A stretch of DNA of 64,000 nucleotides from Thermohalobaculum sp039026375 (lineage in GTDB: Bacteria; Pseudomonadota; Alphaproteobacteria; Rhodobacterales; Rhodobacteraceae). The notes under the pieces are model-generated. The model ran no database searches. It had not been told where the DNA came from and saw only the letters and a program-made list of their open reading frames with translations. Below are positions 17,031-26,095 of the stretch, in pieces (the stretch's first letter is position 1; the number at the start of each line of letters is the position of its first letter). Location of the stretch: contig JBCCML010000013.1 in assembly GCA_039026375.1 (NCBI GenBank), positions 1 to 64,000 of the forward strand, written 5' to 3'. The translations under genes were made by a program, and so were the position numbers.

Positions 17031-18743
17031 TCAGCGCCCATAGTCGCGGCGGGCGCCCTCTGGCGTCACATAGCCGTCGGCCAGGTCGCGGTCGATGGCG
17101 TCCGGGTCGCGCTGGGCCGGGTCGCCGAAGCCGCCCGAGCCCGGCGTGATCATGGTGATGACCGCGCCGCCCTGGACAGGAAAGGCGCCTTTGCCCGGCG
17201 GATGGCTGGTCTGCCCGTCGGGATCGGTTAGAATCACCTCGGTCGCACGGCCAGCCTTGCCGCCGAGCAGGCCGAAGGGCGGGGATTTGGCGCGCTCGAG
17301 GCAAAGCGTGCCGGTGGCGTCCGCGCCCGGCAGCATTTGCCAGACCCGGCGCGAGCCATTTCCGCCGCGGTAGCGCCCGGCGCCGCCCGAGTCGGGCTCG
17401 ATCGTGTATTCGAGCAGGCGGAGCGGGAAGGCCATCTCGAGCACTTCGACGGGCGTGTTCATGGTGTTCGAGATGCCGGCGCAGATGGCGTGGATGCCGT
17501 CCTTGTTGGGCCGCGCGCCGAAGCCGCCTTTGATGGTTTCGTAGGAGACATAGCGTTCGCCCGTGCGGGGGTCGGCGCCGCCGAAGGCGAGGATGCAGGA
17601 GGTGCCCTGGCTGCAGGCCATGACCTGGTCGGGCAGGAAGTGGCTGAGCGCGCCCATCACCATGTCGGCCAGGCGGTGGCTGATCTCGTGGTTGGCGTAG
17701 ACCACCGGTGCGGGGAATTCGCAGTTGAGGAGCGAGCCCTTGGGGGCGGTGACCTCGATGGCGCGCCAGCAGCCGGAATTGGGCGGGATCAGCGAGTTCG
17801 GGTCGATGGAGGTCTTGAGCCCGCAATAGACGCCGGAGGCCGTGACCGAGAGGGGCGCGTTGATGGGCCCCTTTGTCTGGGGGTCGGTGCCGGCAAAATC
17901 CACGACGATGCGGTCGCCCCGTTTGGTGATCTTCATCTGGATGTTGATTGGGGCGTCGTAGCCGTCGGGGCCGTCGAAGATGCCGTCGCCGTCCAGAAAG
18001 TCGGTGAAGCTGCCCTCGCCGTCCGGCAGGTCGGCGATCATGGCCCGCATCAGGCGTTCGGAATAGTCCATGACCTCGGCCATGGTGGCGGTGAGGGTGT
18101 CGGCGCCGTAGCGCTGGGCCAGGGCTGTCAGCCGGTCGGCGGCCCGTTTCGTGGCCGCGAGCTGGGAGCCGAGGTCGCCGCGGCGTTCTTCGGGCGTGCG
18201 CACATTGGCGAGGATGATCGCCTCGATGTCCTTGTTGAGCGTGCCCTTCGACTGCAGGCGGACCGGGGGCAGGCGCAGGCCCTCGCCATAGATCTCGGTG
18301 ACGGCGCCGTAGGAGCCGGGCGTGGCCGAGCCCACATCCGGCCAGTGGGCGCGCAAGCAGGAGAAGCCGAGCAGGGTCTCGCCGAGGAAGGCGGGGCGGA
18401 TGACGTTCACATCCGGCAGGTGGCTGCCGCCCTGGTAGGGGTCGTTGTGGATGAAGACGTCGCCGTCGTGGATGTCCGCGCCGAAATGGTTGACGATGGC
18501 GGCGACCGCGTCCGGCATTGAACCGAGGTGTATCGGCAGATCGGGTCCCTGGGCCACCATGGCGCCCTGGGCGTCGAAGACCCCGCAGGAGAAGTCACCC
18601 GCCGATTTCAGTATGGGAGAGTAGGCGGTTTTGGAGAGGACGACGCGCATTTCCTCGGCGATCTTGTAGAGCGCGTTCTTCATGATTTCGAAGGCAGCGG
18701 GATCTTGGGAGGCGCTGTCTCGGCTGGAGGTGTCTTGGGTCAC
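17031..18743 (-). CDS. Hydantoinase/oxoprolinase subunit B (HyuB-like)
   Basis: A 570-residue HyuB-family protein containing the typical segments FSCGVFDAQGAMVAQ, HNDPYQGGSHLPD and DFAGTDPQTKGPINAP. HyuB works with HyuA to open cyclic amides (hydantoins, 5-oxoproline, 2-pyrrolidinone) or to carboxylate ketones, depending on subfamily. The start is a GTG at 18743 with AAGG seven bases upstream. It follows hyuA after 214 bases that carry only G+C-rich short inverted repeats and no gene. The family is certain; the substrate is open. Confidence 0.9.
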   Translation of the reverse strand: MTQDTSSRDSASQDPAAFEIMKNALYKIAEEMRVVLSKTAYSPILKSAGDFSCGVFDAQGAMVAQGPDLPIHLGSMPDAVAAIVNHFGADIHDGDVFIHNDPYQGGSHLPDVNVIRPAFLGETLLGFSCLRAHWPDVGSATPGSYGAVTEIYGEGLRLPPVRLQSKGTLNKDIEAIILANVRTPEERRGDLGSQLAATKRAADRLTALAQRYGADTLTATMAEVMDYSERLMRAMIADLPDGEGSFTDFLDGDGIFDGPDGYDAPINIQMKITKRGDRIVVDFAGTDPQTKGPINAPLSVTASGVYCGLKTSIDPNSLIPPNSGCWRAIEVTAPKGSLLNCEFPAPVVYANHEISHRLADMVMGALSHFLPDQVMACSQGTSCILAFGGADPRTGERYVSYETIKGGFGARPNKDGIHAICAGISNTMNTPVEVLEMAFPLRLLEYTIEPDSGGAGRYRGGNGSRRVWQMLPGADATGTLCLERAKSPPFGLLGGKAGRATEVILTDPDGQTSHPPGKGAFPVQGGAVITMITPGSGGFGDPAQRDPDAIDRDLADGYVTPEGARRDYGR

Positions 18744-18957
18744 GGGCAGACCTTTCGAGTTAAGCGGGGATGGCGCGCAGGCGCGTCATCATTGCCATGC
18801 CCCCCACACCCGGCTGCGCCGGGCGCGGGGCCCCGCCGCGTGGGGCAGGTTTGGGTGCCTTGGATGGGGGGCTTTGGGGCGCGTGGTGGGTCCAGATAGG
18901 GTGCTGGGGAAGCCCAGCAGGGCTGGCCCAGATGGAGCATGTGCCGGACCGGGCCGC

Positions 18958-21048
18958 TCATGTCTGGCGTTCCAGATGGAGGAAACCGTCGGCGTCGACG
19001 CGGGCCGTCCAGCCGGGGCGGACGAGCGTGGTGGATTCGAGGGATTCGATGACCGCGGGACCCGGGGCGGTGAAGCCTGCGGGCAGGCCCTCGCGGCGGA
19101 AGATCTGCGCTTGGGTGGCACCGGCGCCCCGGAACCAGACCTGGCGGCTTTGCGGCGGTGGCGGGGTGTCAGACGGTGGCTCTTGCCGCACGCGGAGCGC
19201 CGGAATGCGCCCTATGGCGGATAGCCGGATGTTGACGAGCTGCACGGGCTCGTCGCGGTGAGCGTGGCCATAGGTTTGGTCGTGGCGGTCATGGAACGCG
19301 GCGGCAGTAGCGGGCAGCGTCGCCGCGTCGAAGGGCGGGTCGGGCACCGGCACCTCCAGCTCGTAGCTTTGCCGGGTGTAGCGGGCATCGACCGTACGCG
19401 CCAGATGGCGCCGCGCCTCGGGTACGCCCGCACGGCTGAGCATTGCGGTGCCCTCGGCCTCCAGATCGGCAAAGGCCTGGGCCAGCGCGTCGGGCGTGGC
19501 CTGGTCGGCGCGGGCGTAGAAGGTGCGCACGTAGTCGCGTTTCAAGTCCGTCGTCACCAGACCCAGCGCGGAGAACGCCCCCGGGATCGGCGGGCAGAGC
19601 ACGTGGCCCATGCCCAGTTCTTCGGCCAGGGCTGCGGCGTGCAGCGGACCCGCGCCGCCAAAGGCCGCCAGGGTGAAGTCGCGCGGATCGTGACCGCGCT
19701 GGACCGAAACGATCTTCAGCGCCTCGGCCATCTCGTGGTTCACAACATCGATCACCGCGGCGGCGGCGGTCCGAGCATCGACGCCCAGCGGGTCGCCGAG
19801 GTGCCGGGTAATCGCCTGTTCGGCGGCCGCAAGGTCAATCCGCATCTCGCCGCCCAGCAGCGATGCCGCATCCAGATAACCCAGCACCAGGTTGCAATCG
19901 GTTACGGTGGGCTGGGTCCCGCCACGCCCATAGCAGACCGGCCCCGGCTGCGCGCCAGCCGATTGCGGCCCCACGTGCAGCGCCCCCGCCCGGTCGACCC
20001 AGGCGATCGAGCCGCCGCCCGCCGATACCTCGGCCAGGTCGATCACCGGCACCCGGATCGGGTGGCCCGTGCCGTTCATCCAGCGATTGGCCGAGGCGCC
20101 GCCGCCGACCTCGTATTCCGGCGTGGTCTGGTAGGTCGCCTCGCGGATCAGGCTGGCCTTGGCGGTCGTGCCGCCCATGTCGAACGAGAGGATGTCACAG
20201 AGCCCCGTCTGTTCGGCCACCAGGGCGGCGGCGACCACCCCCGCGGCGGGCCCAGATTCGACAGCCATGGCGGGCATGCGCACGCCTTCGGCCGCCTCGA
20301 AGACACCGCCGTTCGAGCCCATGACGTAGAGGGGCGGCAGCCCCAGTTCTGACAGGGCCCCCGTCAGGCGGGTCAGGTAGCGGTCCAGGATCGGGCCCAC
20401 ATAGGCGCAGATCGCGGTGGTGGAAGTGCGCTCGAACTCGCGGATTTCGGGCAGCACCTCGGCTGACAGGTAGACCGGGATGTCTGGGAACGCGTCGCGG
20501 AGGGCCGCGCCAAGGAGGCGCTCATGGTCGGCGTTGAGGAAACTGAAGAGGAGCGAGACGGAGATCGCCTCCGGCCCGATGGCACGGAGTTCGTCGATGA
20601 GGCCGGGGATCTCGTCCTCGGCCAGCGGGGTCACGACGCTGCCATCGGCGCCGATCCGTTCGGTGATCTCCAGGCGCTGGCGGCGGGGCACCAGCACGTG
20701 CGGCGCATCCTGGAAAAGATCGTAGAGGTCAGGACGGGCCGAGCGGCGCAGCTCCAGCACGTCGCGAAAGCCTCGGGTGGCGACCAGGGCGGCGTTGACG
20801 CCCTTTTCCTCGAGGATGGCGTTTGTTACGACCGTGGTCGCATGGGCCAGCAGCAAGACCTCCGCCGGGTCGATCGCGTACTTGTGGATGACCGTGCGCA
20901 TGCCGTCCAGGACACCGCGGCCGAAATCGTCCGGCGTGGTGGGCACCTTGGCGACGCCGATCCGGCCGGAGCGTTCCTCGACCAGGGCGACATCGGTGAA
21001 GGTGCCGCCGATATCAATGCCGATCCGCCAGGTAGAGGTTTCTGCCAT
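18958..21048 (-). CDS. Hydantoinase/oxoprolinase subunit A (HyuA-like)
   Basis: A HyuA-family ATPase subunit of about 696 residues. The N-terminal phosphate-binding motif GIDIGGTFTDVALV and the second glycine-rich loop SFDMGGTTAKASL mark the actin/hexokinase-type ATPase core. The ATG at 21048 (MAETSTWRIG) is chosen; one at 21072 would add eight residues but has an ill-spaced ribosome site. With HyuB it should form an ATP-dependent cyclic-amide hydrolase or a related carboxylase. Its location after a copper amine oxidase and a polyamine-type importer suggests that the substrate is a lactam or cyclic imide derived from an amine. Confidence 0.9.
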   Translation of the reverse strand: MAETSTWRIGIDIGGTFTDVALVEERSGRIGVAKVPTTPDDFGRGVLDGMRTVIHKYAIDPAEVLLLAHATTVVTNAILEEKGVNAALVATRGFRDVLELRRSARPDLYDLFQDAPHVLVPRRQRLEITERIGADGSVVTPLAEDEIPGLIDELRAIGPEAISVSLLFSFLNADHERLLGAALRDAFPDIPVYLSAEVLPEIREFERTSTTAICAYVGPILDRYLTRLTGALSELGLPPLYVMGSNGGVFEAAEGVRMPAMAVESGPAAGVVAAALVAEQTGLCDILSFDMGGTTAKASLIREATYQTTPEYEVGGGASANRWMNGTGHPIRVPVIDLAEVSAGGGSIAWVDRAGALHVGPQSAGAQPGPVCYGRGGTQPTVTDCNLVLGYLDAASLLGGEMRIDLAAAEQAITRHLGDPLGVDARTAAAAVIDVVNHEMAEALKIVSVQRGHDPRDFTLAAFGGAGPLHAAALAEELGMGHVLCPPIPGAFSALGLVTTDLKRDYVRTFYARADQATPDALAQAFADLEAEGTAMLSRAGVPEARRHLARTVDARYTRQSYELEVPVPDPPFDAATLPATAAAFHDRHDQTYGHAHRDEPVQLVNIRLSAIGRIPALRVRQEPPSDTPPPPQSRQVWFRGAGATQAQIFRREGLPAGFTAPGPAVIESLESTTLVRPGWTARVDADGFLHLERQT

Positions 21049-21213
21049 GTCGTGCTCTTGGTGCTCCGCCATTCCTAGGCAGCAAGCCTATGGGTGGGCT
21101 GCGGCGGCGATCAAGCGCGCTGTGGGCGGCCGCGGCGGGGTATCGCCCTTGTGCTGAGGCGGGTGTTGGGTGCTGGTCTTGCCGGCGCGCGGCGCCCAAT
21201 GCCAGAAGGGGTC

Positions 21214-21240
21214 AAAGGGGGCGCGGACGCCCCCCTTTTT
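21214..21240. terminator. Stem-loop with T-run between amine oxidase and hyuA
   Basis: The stem GGGGGCG/CGCCCCC with loop CGGA is flanked by AAA on the left and CTTTTT on the right. Read on the minus strand, it lies 11 bases after the amine oxidase stop and ends in TTT; on the plus strand it ends in five T. It probably ends or attenuates transcription leaving the amine oxidase gene, so hyuAB-amidase may have its own promoter. Confidence 0.6.
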
Positions 21241-21251
21241 GCAATGCGCGC

Positions 21252-23171
21252 TTACTCCGCCGCGTGGGCGTGGCAGGATGCCTTGTTCTTCGTCCAGGGC
21301 AGGTCCAGACATCCCGAGTCGTCCAGGAAGCCCACGGGCATCAGCTTGAACCCGCACGAGATGCAGGGCTGCACGGGCCAATCCTCGGGCCGGGGCATAT
21401 GATGTAGGCCGAATGTGTGCCAGGCGACGATGTCGGTGTCGACGATGGACCGATCGTCGGCCACGAACGCCGGCAGACCGTCTGAGCCGTCACAGCCGTT
21501 GACGAACTCGCCGGCGGGGTAGCGCTCCTCCGGATCAAACGCGGTGACCCAGAGGTCGTTGAACGTGTAGCCGCCGCGCCGGCCCGACGGGCCTTCGGGG
21601 TCGATGAAGGGCGTCACCGTCGCGGTGGGCATCAGCTTGTAGGCCGTGGGTTGGCCCATGGCATTGGCCCGCTCGGTCGAACGGAACTTCCAGTAGCGAT
21701 GCGTGGACGGGTCTGCCTTGCGGCAGGCGGCCTTTTCGGTCTCCAGCACCGCCTCGTGCTGGCGGAAGGCATTGCGGTAGGGGTTGTTCGGGCCCGCCGG
21801 TTCAGCATGCGTGTTGCACTCGACCACCGCATTGGCATCGCCGTCCACCGCCCAGTCCAACCGGGCGCAGAACGTGTGCTGGTGGATCTGGCCCATCAGA
21901 CCCGGCGCCACTTCGGTCCCGTAGGGCGAGGGTTGACCCTGCAGGCAGGCCACCGTGTTGATGACGCCGGTCGCCTTCATCTCAAACTCGATCTCGCCGT
22001 CCATGTGCAGGTACCAGTAGTAGCCGTATTCGTAGTTGCCGACGGTCGCGATGGTCGAGATCACCATCTTGCGGGCGCGCCGGGTTTCCACCCGGTCCAG
22101 GCGGAAGTCGTAGTGCTTCCACAGGATGCCCATGTCCTCTTCGTGCAGGCAGATGGCGTTCTTGATCGTTTCAACCTCGCCATCGCGGCCCGCCAGATGG
22201 CCGTCCAGATATTGGATCGCCCCCAGGCAATCGCAGCCCAGCTCCAGCGAGTTCACGACCCGGCCGATCCCATACTCGCCCACGTCGAAGACGTTCTTGC
22301 GCGGATGCGCCCCGTCTGGCGCGCCGTACGGCACCATCATCTCGGCGATCGAGGCGCGGTAGAGCACGGGCCGCCCCTTGAAGCGGATGTCGTGCAGCGT
22401 CAGCCCCTCGCGCGCGTTAAAGCCGATGACCAGTTCCCAGTCGTGCCAGGTCAGCACATCGCCGGTCATCTGGAACGAGACGCCGTCGGGTTGGACAACG
22501 TTAATGGGCTTGAGATCCTCGCGTACCACGGTCTGGAAGGTGTGATCGTAGTTGCCGGGTGTCGCGGGCACCGGGATGTCGCCCTTGTCCCAGACCTCGA
22601 TCACCTTGCCGGTGTCGATGTCGACGGTGGCGTTCAACCCCTCCAACGGGTGGGCGTACTGATGGTCCAGTTCGCTCATGCGCATCCAACAGAACACGTG
22701 GCTGATGCGCTTGCCTTGTTCTTCGGGCACGCCGAAATTGCCGGCCGACCAGGGGTCGACGCAGACCATATCGATGTTGTCGATCCCGCGCCGGGCCAGG
22801 GCCGCCTGAAAGCGGGGATCGGCCTTTACGGCATTCTCGATCTCCAGGAATTCCACGGGGGCGATCATCGGGATCGCATCGTCCAGGTGGTTGACCTGCA
22901 GGATCTGATCATCGGTCAGCGAGACGCGGCAGCGGGTGACCCCCTGGCGGCCGCGGAAATAAGCGTTCACCCAGGCCTCGCGGCCCATCAGCGCGCCGGG
23001 CGCCCAGCCGCGTACCTGGGATTTGTCGGGCTCGGCCAATTCGATCATCTCGAACAGGGCCGCAGCACCTTCCGGCAGGTCGCGCCGCACGATGGCGATG
23101 GCCTGGGACAGTTCGTCAGGCGTTAGCGGCGAGAGCGGGTGCAACGTCTTAACGGTGGTCGTGCCGTCCAT
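21252..23171 (-). CDS. Copper-containing primary amine oxidase
   Basis: A 639-residue copper amine oxidase with every key residue visible. The precursor of the topaquinone cofactor is Tyr380 in TVGNYEYG. The catalytic base is Asp296 in NVFDVGEYG. Copper ligands are His430 and His432 (HQH) plus a His in GLHHMPRPED near 590. Numbering almost matches the Arthrobacter enzyme. It oxidises primary amines to aldehydes with release of ammonia and hydrogen peroxide. No signal peptide is seen, so it should be cytoplasmic. A strong ribosome site (AGGAGA) precedes the start. It lies 116 bp after the binding-protein gene, implying that the imported amine is its substrate. Confidence 0.95.
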   Translation of the reverse strand: MDGTTTVKTLHPLSPLTPDELSQAIAIVRRDLPEGAAALFEMIELAEPDKSQVRGWAPGALMGREAWVNAYFRGRQGVTRCRVSLTDDQILQVNHLDDAIPMIAPVEFLEIENAVKADPRFQAALARRGIDNIDMVCVDPWSAGNFGVPEEQGKRISHVFCWMRMSELDHQYAHPLEGLNATVDIDTGKVIEVWDKGDIPVPATPGNYDHTFQTVVREDLKPINVVQPDGVSFQMTGDVLTWHDWELVIGFNAREGLTLHDIRFKGRPVLYRASIAEMMVPYGAPDGAHPRKNVFDVGEYGIGRVVNSLELGCDCLGAIQYLDGHLAGRDGEVETIKNAICLHEEDMGILWKHYDFRLDRVETRRARKMVISTIATVGNYEYGYYWYLHMDGEIEFEMKATGVINTVACLQGQPSPYGTEVAPGLMGQIHQHTFCARLDWAVDGDANAVVECNTHAEPAGPNNPYRNAFRQHEAVLETEKAACRKADPSTHRYWKFRSTERANAMGQPTAYKLMPTATVTPFIDPEGPSGRRGGYTFNDLWVTAFDPEERYPAGEFVNGCDGSDGLPAFVADDRSIVDTDIVAWHTFGLHHMPRPEDWPVQPCISCGFKLMPVGFLDDSGCLDLPWTKNKASCHAHAAE

Positions 23172-23287
23172 GTCGTCTCTCCTTGTGCGTGGCGTTTGTT
23201 GTCGCGTTTATCGTTCTGTGTGTTTGTCCGTTGGAAGTCCCCGCGGGCGGACCCGCGGGGGTTGGTTCAGATTGTTTCAGCCTGGGC

Positions 23288-24316
23288 CTACTGCTTCAGG
23301 CGTGTCCAGATCGCATCATAGAGCGCCTGGGTCTGCTCGTCGCAAACTTCGACGAAAGTGCCGGCCGGGGCAGAGGCCGGCGGGTTCTGTTCGGGGCTGG
23401 TCTTCAACTCCTCGGTGAGAAGCGGCGTGACGCCCTTCACCCCGGCCGTGTACTGCGCAAAGTTCGAGACCTGGGCGATGTTCTCCGGCTCTAGCAGGAA
23501 GTCCATGAACTTGATCGCGTTGGCCCGGTTCGGCGCGTCGGCCAGCAGCACGACGTTATCCATCCAGACGACATAGCCCTGTTTGGGGTAGGCATACTCG
23601 ACATTGGCGCCTTCGGCCCGGGCCTTGGCGCCAAAGCCGTTCCAGATCATGCCGACCGCGGCATCACCCGACACCAGCACGTCCTTGGCCCCATCCGAGT
23701 TGAAGCTGGCCCAGTGCACCTTGGCGGCCTCGACCGTTGCGGACAGCAGTTTCAGCTGTTCGCGATCTGTCGAGCATTGCGGGATGCCCAGGTGAATCGA
23801 CGCCAGGGCCAAAAGCTCGCCCTGGGTGTCGAGCACGTTGATCTTGCCCGACAGCTCTTCGGGCGGGTCGAAGATGATCGAGGTGTCGTTGATATTGCCC
23901 CCGAAGACGTCCCGGCTGACCATGAAGCTGGTCGAGCCCCACTGGTAAGGGATCGAATGCTTGCGGCCGGGGTCAAAGCCCACGTCCAGCCACTGCTCTT
24001 CGATGTTGCCTTTATTCTTCAACTCGCCCTCGGCGATGGTGTCCAGCATTCCTTCCGCGGCCATGATGGCGACCATGTAGTCGCCGGGGACGGCCACGTC
24101 GTACTGCCCCATGGCGCCCGCTTTCAGGGTGGCCAACATCGACTCGTTCGAGTCGTACGTGTCCATAGTCACCTCGATGCCTGTCTCGGCCTCGAACTTG
24201 TCCAAAAGCTCCTGCGGGATGTATTCGAACCAGTGATAGATCGACAGCTTGCCCTCGGCTGCTGCCGGTCCCGCCAACAGTGCCGCCAGCGCGGCACCCA
24301 GCATCATTTTCTTCAT
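23288..24316 (-). CDS. Polyamine-type ABC transporter substrate-binding protein
   Basis: A 342-residue periplasmic binding protein of the PotD/PotF family, with a Sec signal peptide (MKKMMLGAALAALLAGPAAA) and the family opening LSIYHWFEYIPQELLDKFEAETG. The segment PYQWGSTSF and the acidic and aromatic residues that follow fit polyamine binders. Its ATG overlaps the potC stop as ATGA. The exact ligand (putrescine, spermidine or another amine) cannot be fixed from sequence. The downstream amine oxidase argues for a primary amine. Confidence 0.88.
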   Translation of the reverse strand: MKKMMLGAALAALLAGPAAAEGKLSIYHWFEYIPQELLDKFEAETGIEVTMDTYDSNESMLATLKAGAMGQYDVAVPGDYMVAIMAAEGMLDTIAEGELKNKGNIEEQWLDVGFDPGRKHSIPYQWGSTSFMVSRDVFGGNINDTSIIFDPPEELSGKINVLDTQGELLALASIHLGIPQCSTDREQLKLLSATVEAAKVHWASFNSDGAKDVLVSGDAAVGMIWNGFGAKARAEGANVEYAYPKQGYVVWMDNVVLLADAPNRANAIKFMDFLLEPENIAQVSNFAQYTAGVKGVTPLLTEELKTSPEQNPPASAPAGTFVEVCDEQTQALYDAIWTRLKQ

Positions 24317-25122
24317 GTCGTTATCCTTTCCCTGTCTGTCCCGAGTTTGCCCACGACATAGCTGAGTGTCACGAAGAGGATCGAGACCCCCAGCATCAGC
24401 GTGGAAATGGCCATGATGTTCGGTTTGATGCCCTGTTTGACGGCACCAAAGATCGCCGTGGGTAGTGTCTCGACGCCCGCGCCTTTGACGAAGTTTGTGA
24501 TGATGAAGTCGTCCAGGCTGATGATGAAGGCCAGCAAAAAGCCCGAAAGTATACCCGGCATGATCAGGGGCATAAGGATCAGGCGGAAGGCCTGCCAGCG
24601 GTTAGCGTAGAGGTCCATGGCCGCCTGTTCATAGGCGGCCTCGATCCCCTGCAGGCGGGCGGCGATGGGTAAGTAGGCGAAGGGGATGCAAAAGACGATG
24701 TGTGCCAGCAGGATCGTCAGCACGCCCCGCTCGAACCCGATCGTCGAGAAGAAGATCAGCGTGGCCACCGCGGTCACGATCTCGGGCACCATCAGGGGCA
24801 GGTTGATCAGCGCGAACGACGCGCCGCGCCCACGGAAGGCGCCGCCCCGGATCATGGCGATGGAGGCGGCGGTGGCGATGACGGTGGCGGTTGTTGCGGC
24901 CGAGATTGCGATGACCAGGCTGTTCCAGGCGGCTTCGGCGAACTTCTCGGATTCAACGCCGTAGAAGACCTCGCGGTACCAGGTCAGCGAGAACCCGCCC
25001 CAGCGCGTGATCGAGGCCGTCTCGTTGAACGAGTAGACCATCACGATGATCAGCGGCGCGTAGAGGATCGTCAGGCACAGGAGGGTCAGCGGCAGGAAGC
25101 CGGGATAGTGGCGCAGGTTCAT
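24313..25122 (-). CDS. Polyamine-type ABC transporter permease (PotC-like)
   Basis: A permease of about 269 residues from the ATG at 25122 (MNLRHYPGFL), chosen because it matches the family N-terminus better than the codon 36 bases upstream. Hydrophobic segments begin at about residue 8, and the EAA loop is recognisable as AAMDLYANRWQAFRLILMP. It overlaps the binding-protein start by 4 bases and follows potB after 52 bp. It forms the inner-membrane channel with the PotB-like partner. Confidence 0.88.
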   Translation of the reverse strand: MNLRHYPGFLPLTLLCLTILYAPLIIVMVYSFNETASITRWGGFSLTWYREVFYGVESEKFAEAAWNSLVIAISAATTATVIATAASIAMIRGGAFRGRGASFALINLPLMVPEIVTAVATLIFFSTIGFERGVLTILLAHIVFCIPFAYLPIAARLQGIEAAYEQAAMDLYANRWQAFRLILMPLIMPGILSGFLLAFIISLDDFIITNFVKGAGVETLPTAIFGAVKQGIKPNIMAISTLMLGVSILFVTLSYVVGKLGTDRERITT

Positions 25123-25174
25123 GGGGCGCCCCCGTTGTTGGCAGCCGGCTGTGAACATGCTGTCGACGTAGCGA

Positions 25175-26095
25175 TCACCGCGCGGCCCCCCGCGACTGAT
25201 TGCGCGCGTAGAACAGCAGTAAGATTAGCACCATGCTAAGCAGGATCATCGCGCAGGCCGCCCCAAAGGGCCAGTTTCCGGCAGCGCCCTTGAACTGATC
25301 CTCGATCAGGCTGCCGATCATCCAGTTCTTGGCCCCGCCCAACAGATCCGGCGCAAGGAACGCGCCGAGTGACGGAACGAAGACCAGGATGCAGCCCGCG
25401 ACGATGCCGGGGCGCACCGCCGGGATCACCACCAGCGCCAGCACCTGCCAGCGGCTGGCGTAGAGATCCGTCGCCGCCTCGCTGAGGGCGAAGTTATAGC
25501 GCTCGACCGAGGCATAGATCGGCAGCACCATGAACGGCAGGTACGAATAGAACAGCCCCAACTGCACGGCGAAGTCGGTGTTGATCATCTGGATCGGCTC
25601 GGTGATTAGGCCAATCGCCATCAGCCCCTCGTTCACCGGCCCGCTGTCGCGGATCAGAAATTTCATGCTGACGGTCCGGATCAGCAGGTTCACCCAGTAA
25701 GGCACCGTGATCAGGAACAACCACAGCGTACGGCTGGTCACGGGACGCGTCGCAATGAACCAAGCCGTTGGGAATCCGATCAGCAGGCAAAGCAGCGTCG
25801 CCAGCCCAGCCTGCCAAGTCGAGCGCCAATAGATCTCGAGATAGGCCCACTGAACGAATGGCCCCTCGTCCCCGAAGAGGCCCCGATCCAGGAAGAACTT
25901 GTCGTACGACGCGAAGCTGAACTCCCAAACGACGCCGCCCCGAAACTCCTTGGTCAGGAACGAATAGACCAGCATCAACAGGACCGGCATCAGCAGGAAG
26001 AAGCCGATCACCAGCCAGGACGGCAGCAGCAGCCAGTTGCGCGTGGGGGCGAAGACCTCGCCCTGTGAGTCCGTCGCTGTCCCAAGCCCCGCCAT
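25175..26095 (-). CDS. Polyamine-type ABC transporter permease (PotB-like)
   Basis: A 306-residue permease with six hydrophobic segments, the first near residues 22-43, and an EAA loop reading AATDLYASRWQVLALVVIP. Its ATG overlaps the potA stop as TGATG, indicating translational coupling. PotB and PotC homologues carry the family pattern of an N-terminal cytoplasmic tail followed by a large periplasmic loop. It is part of the amine import system of the block at 15629-27171. Confidence 0.88.
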   Translation of the reverse strand: MAGLGTATDSQGEVFAPTRNWLLLPSWLVIGFFLLMPVLLMLVYSFLTKEFRGGVVWEFSFASYDKFFLDRGLFGDEGPFVQWAYLEIYWRSTWQAGLATLLCLLIGFPTAWFIATRPVTSRTLWLFLITVPYWVNLLIRTVSMKFLIRDSGPVNEGLMAIGLITEPIQMINTDFAVQLGLFYSYLPFMVLPIYASVERYNFALSEAATDLYASRWQVLALVVIPAVRPGIVAGCILVFVPSLGAFLAPDLLGGAKNWMIGSLIEDQFKGAAGNWPFGAACAMILLSMVLILLLFYARNQSRGAAR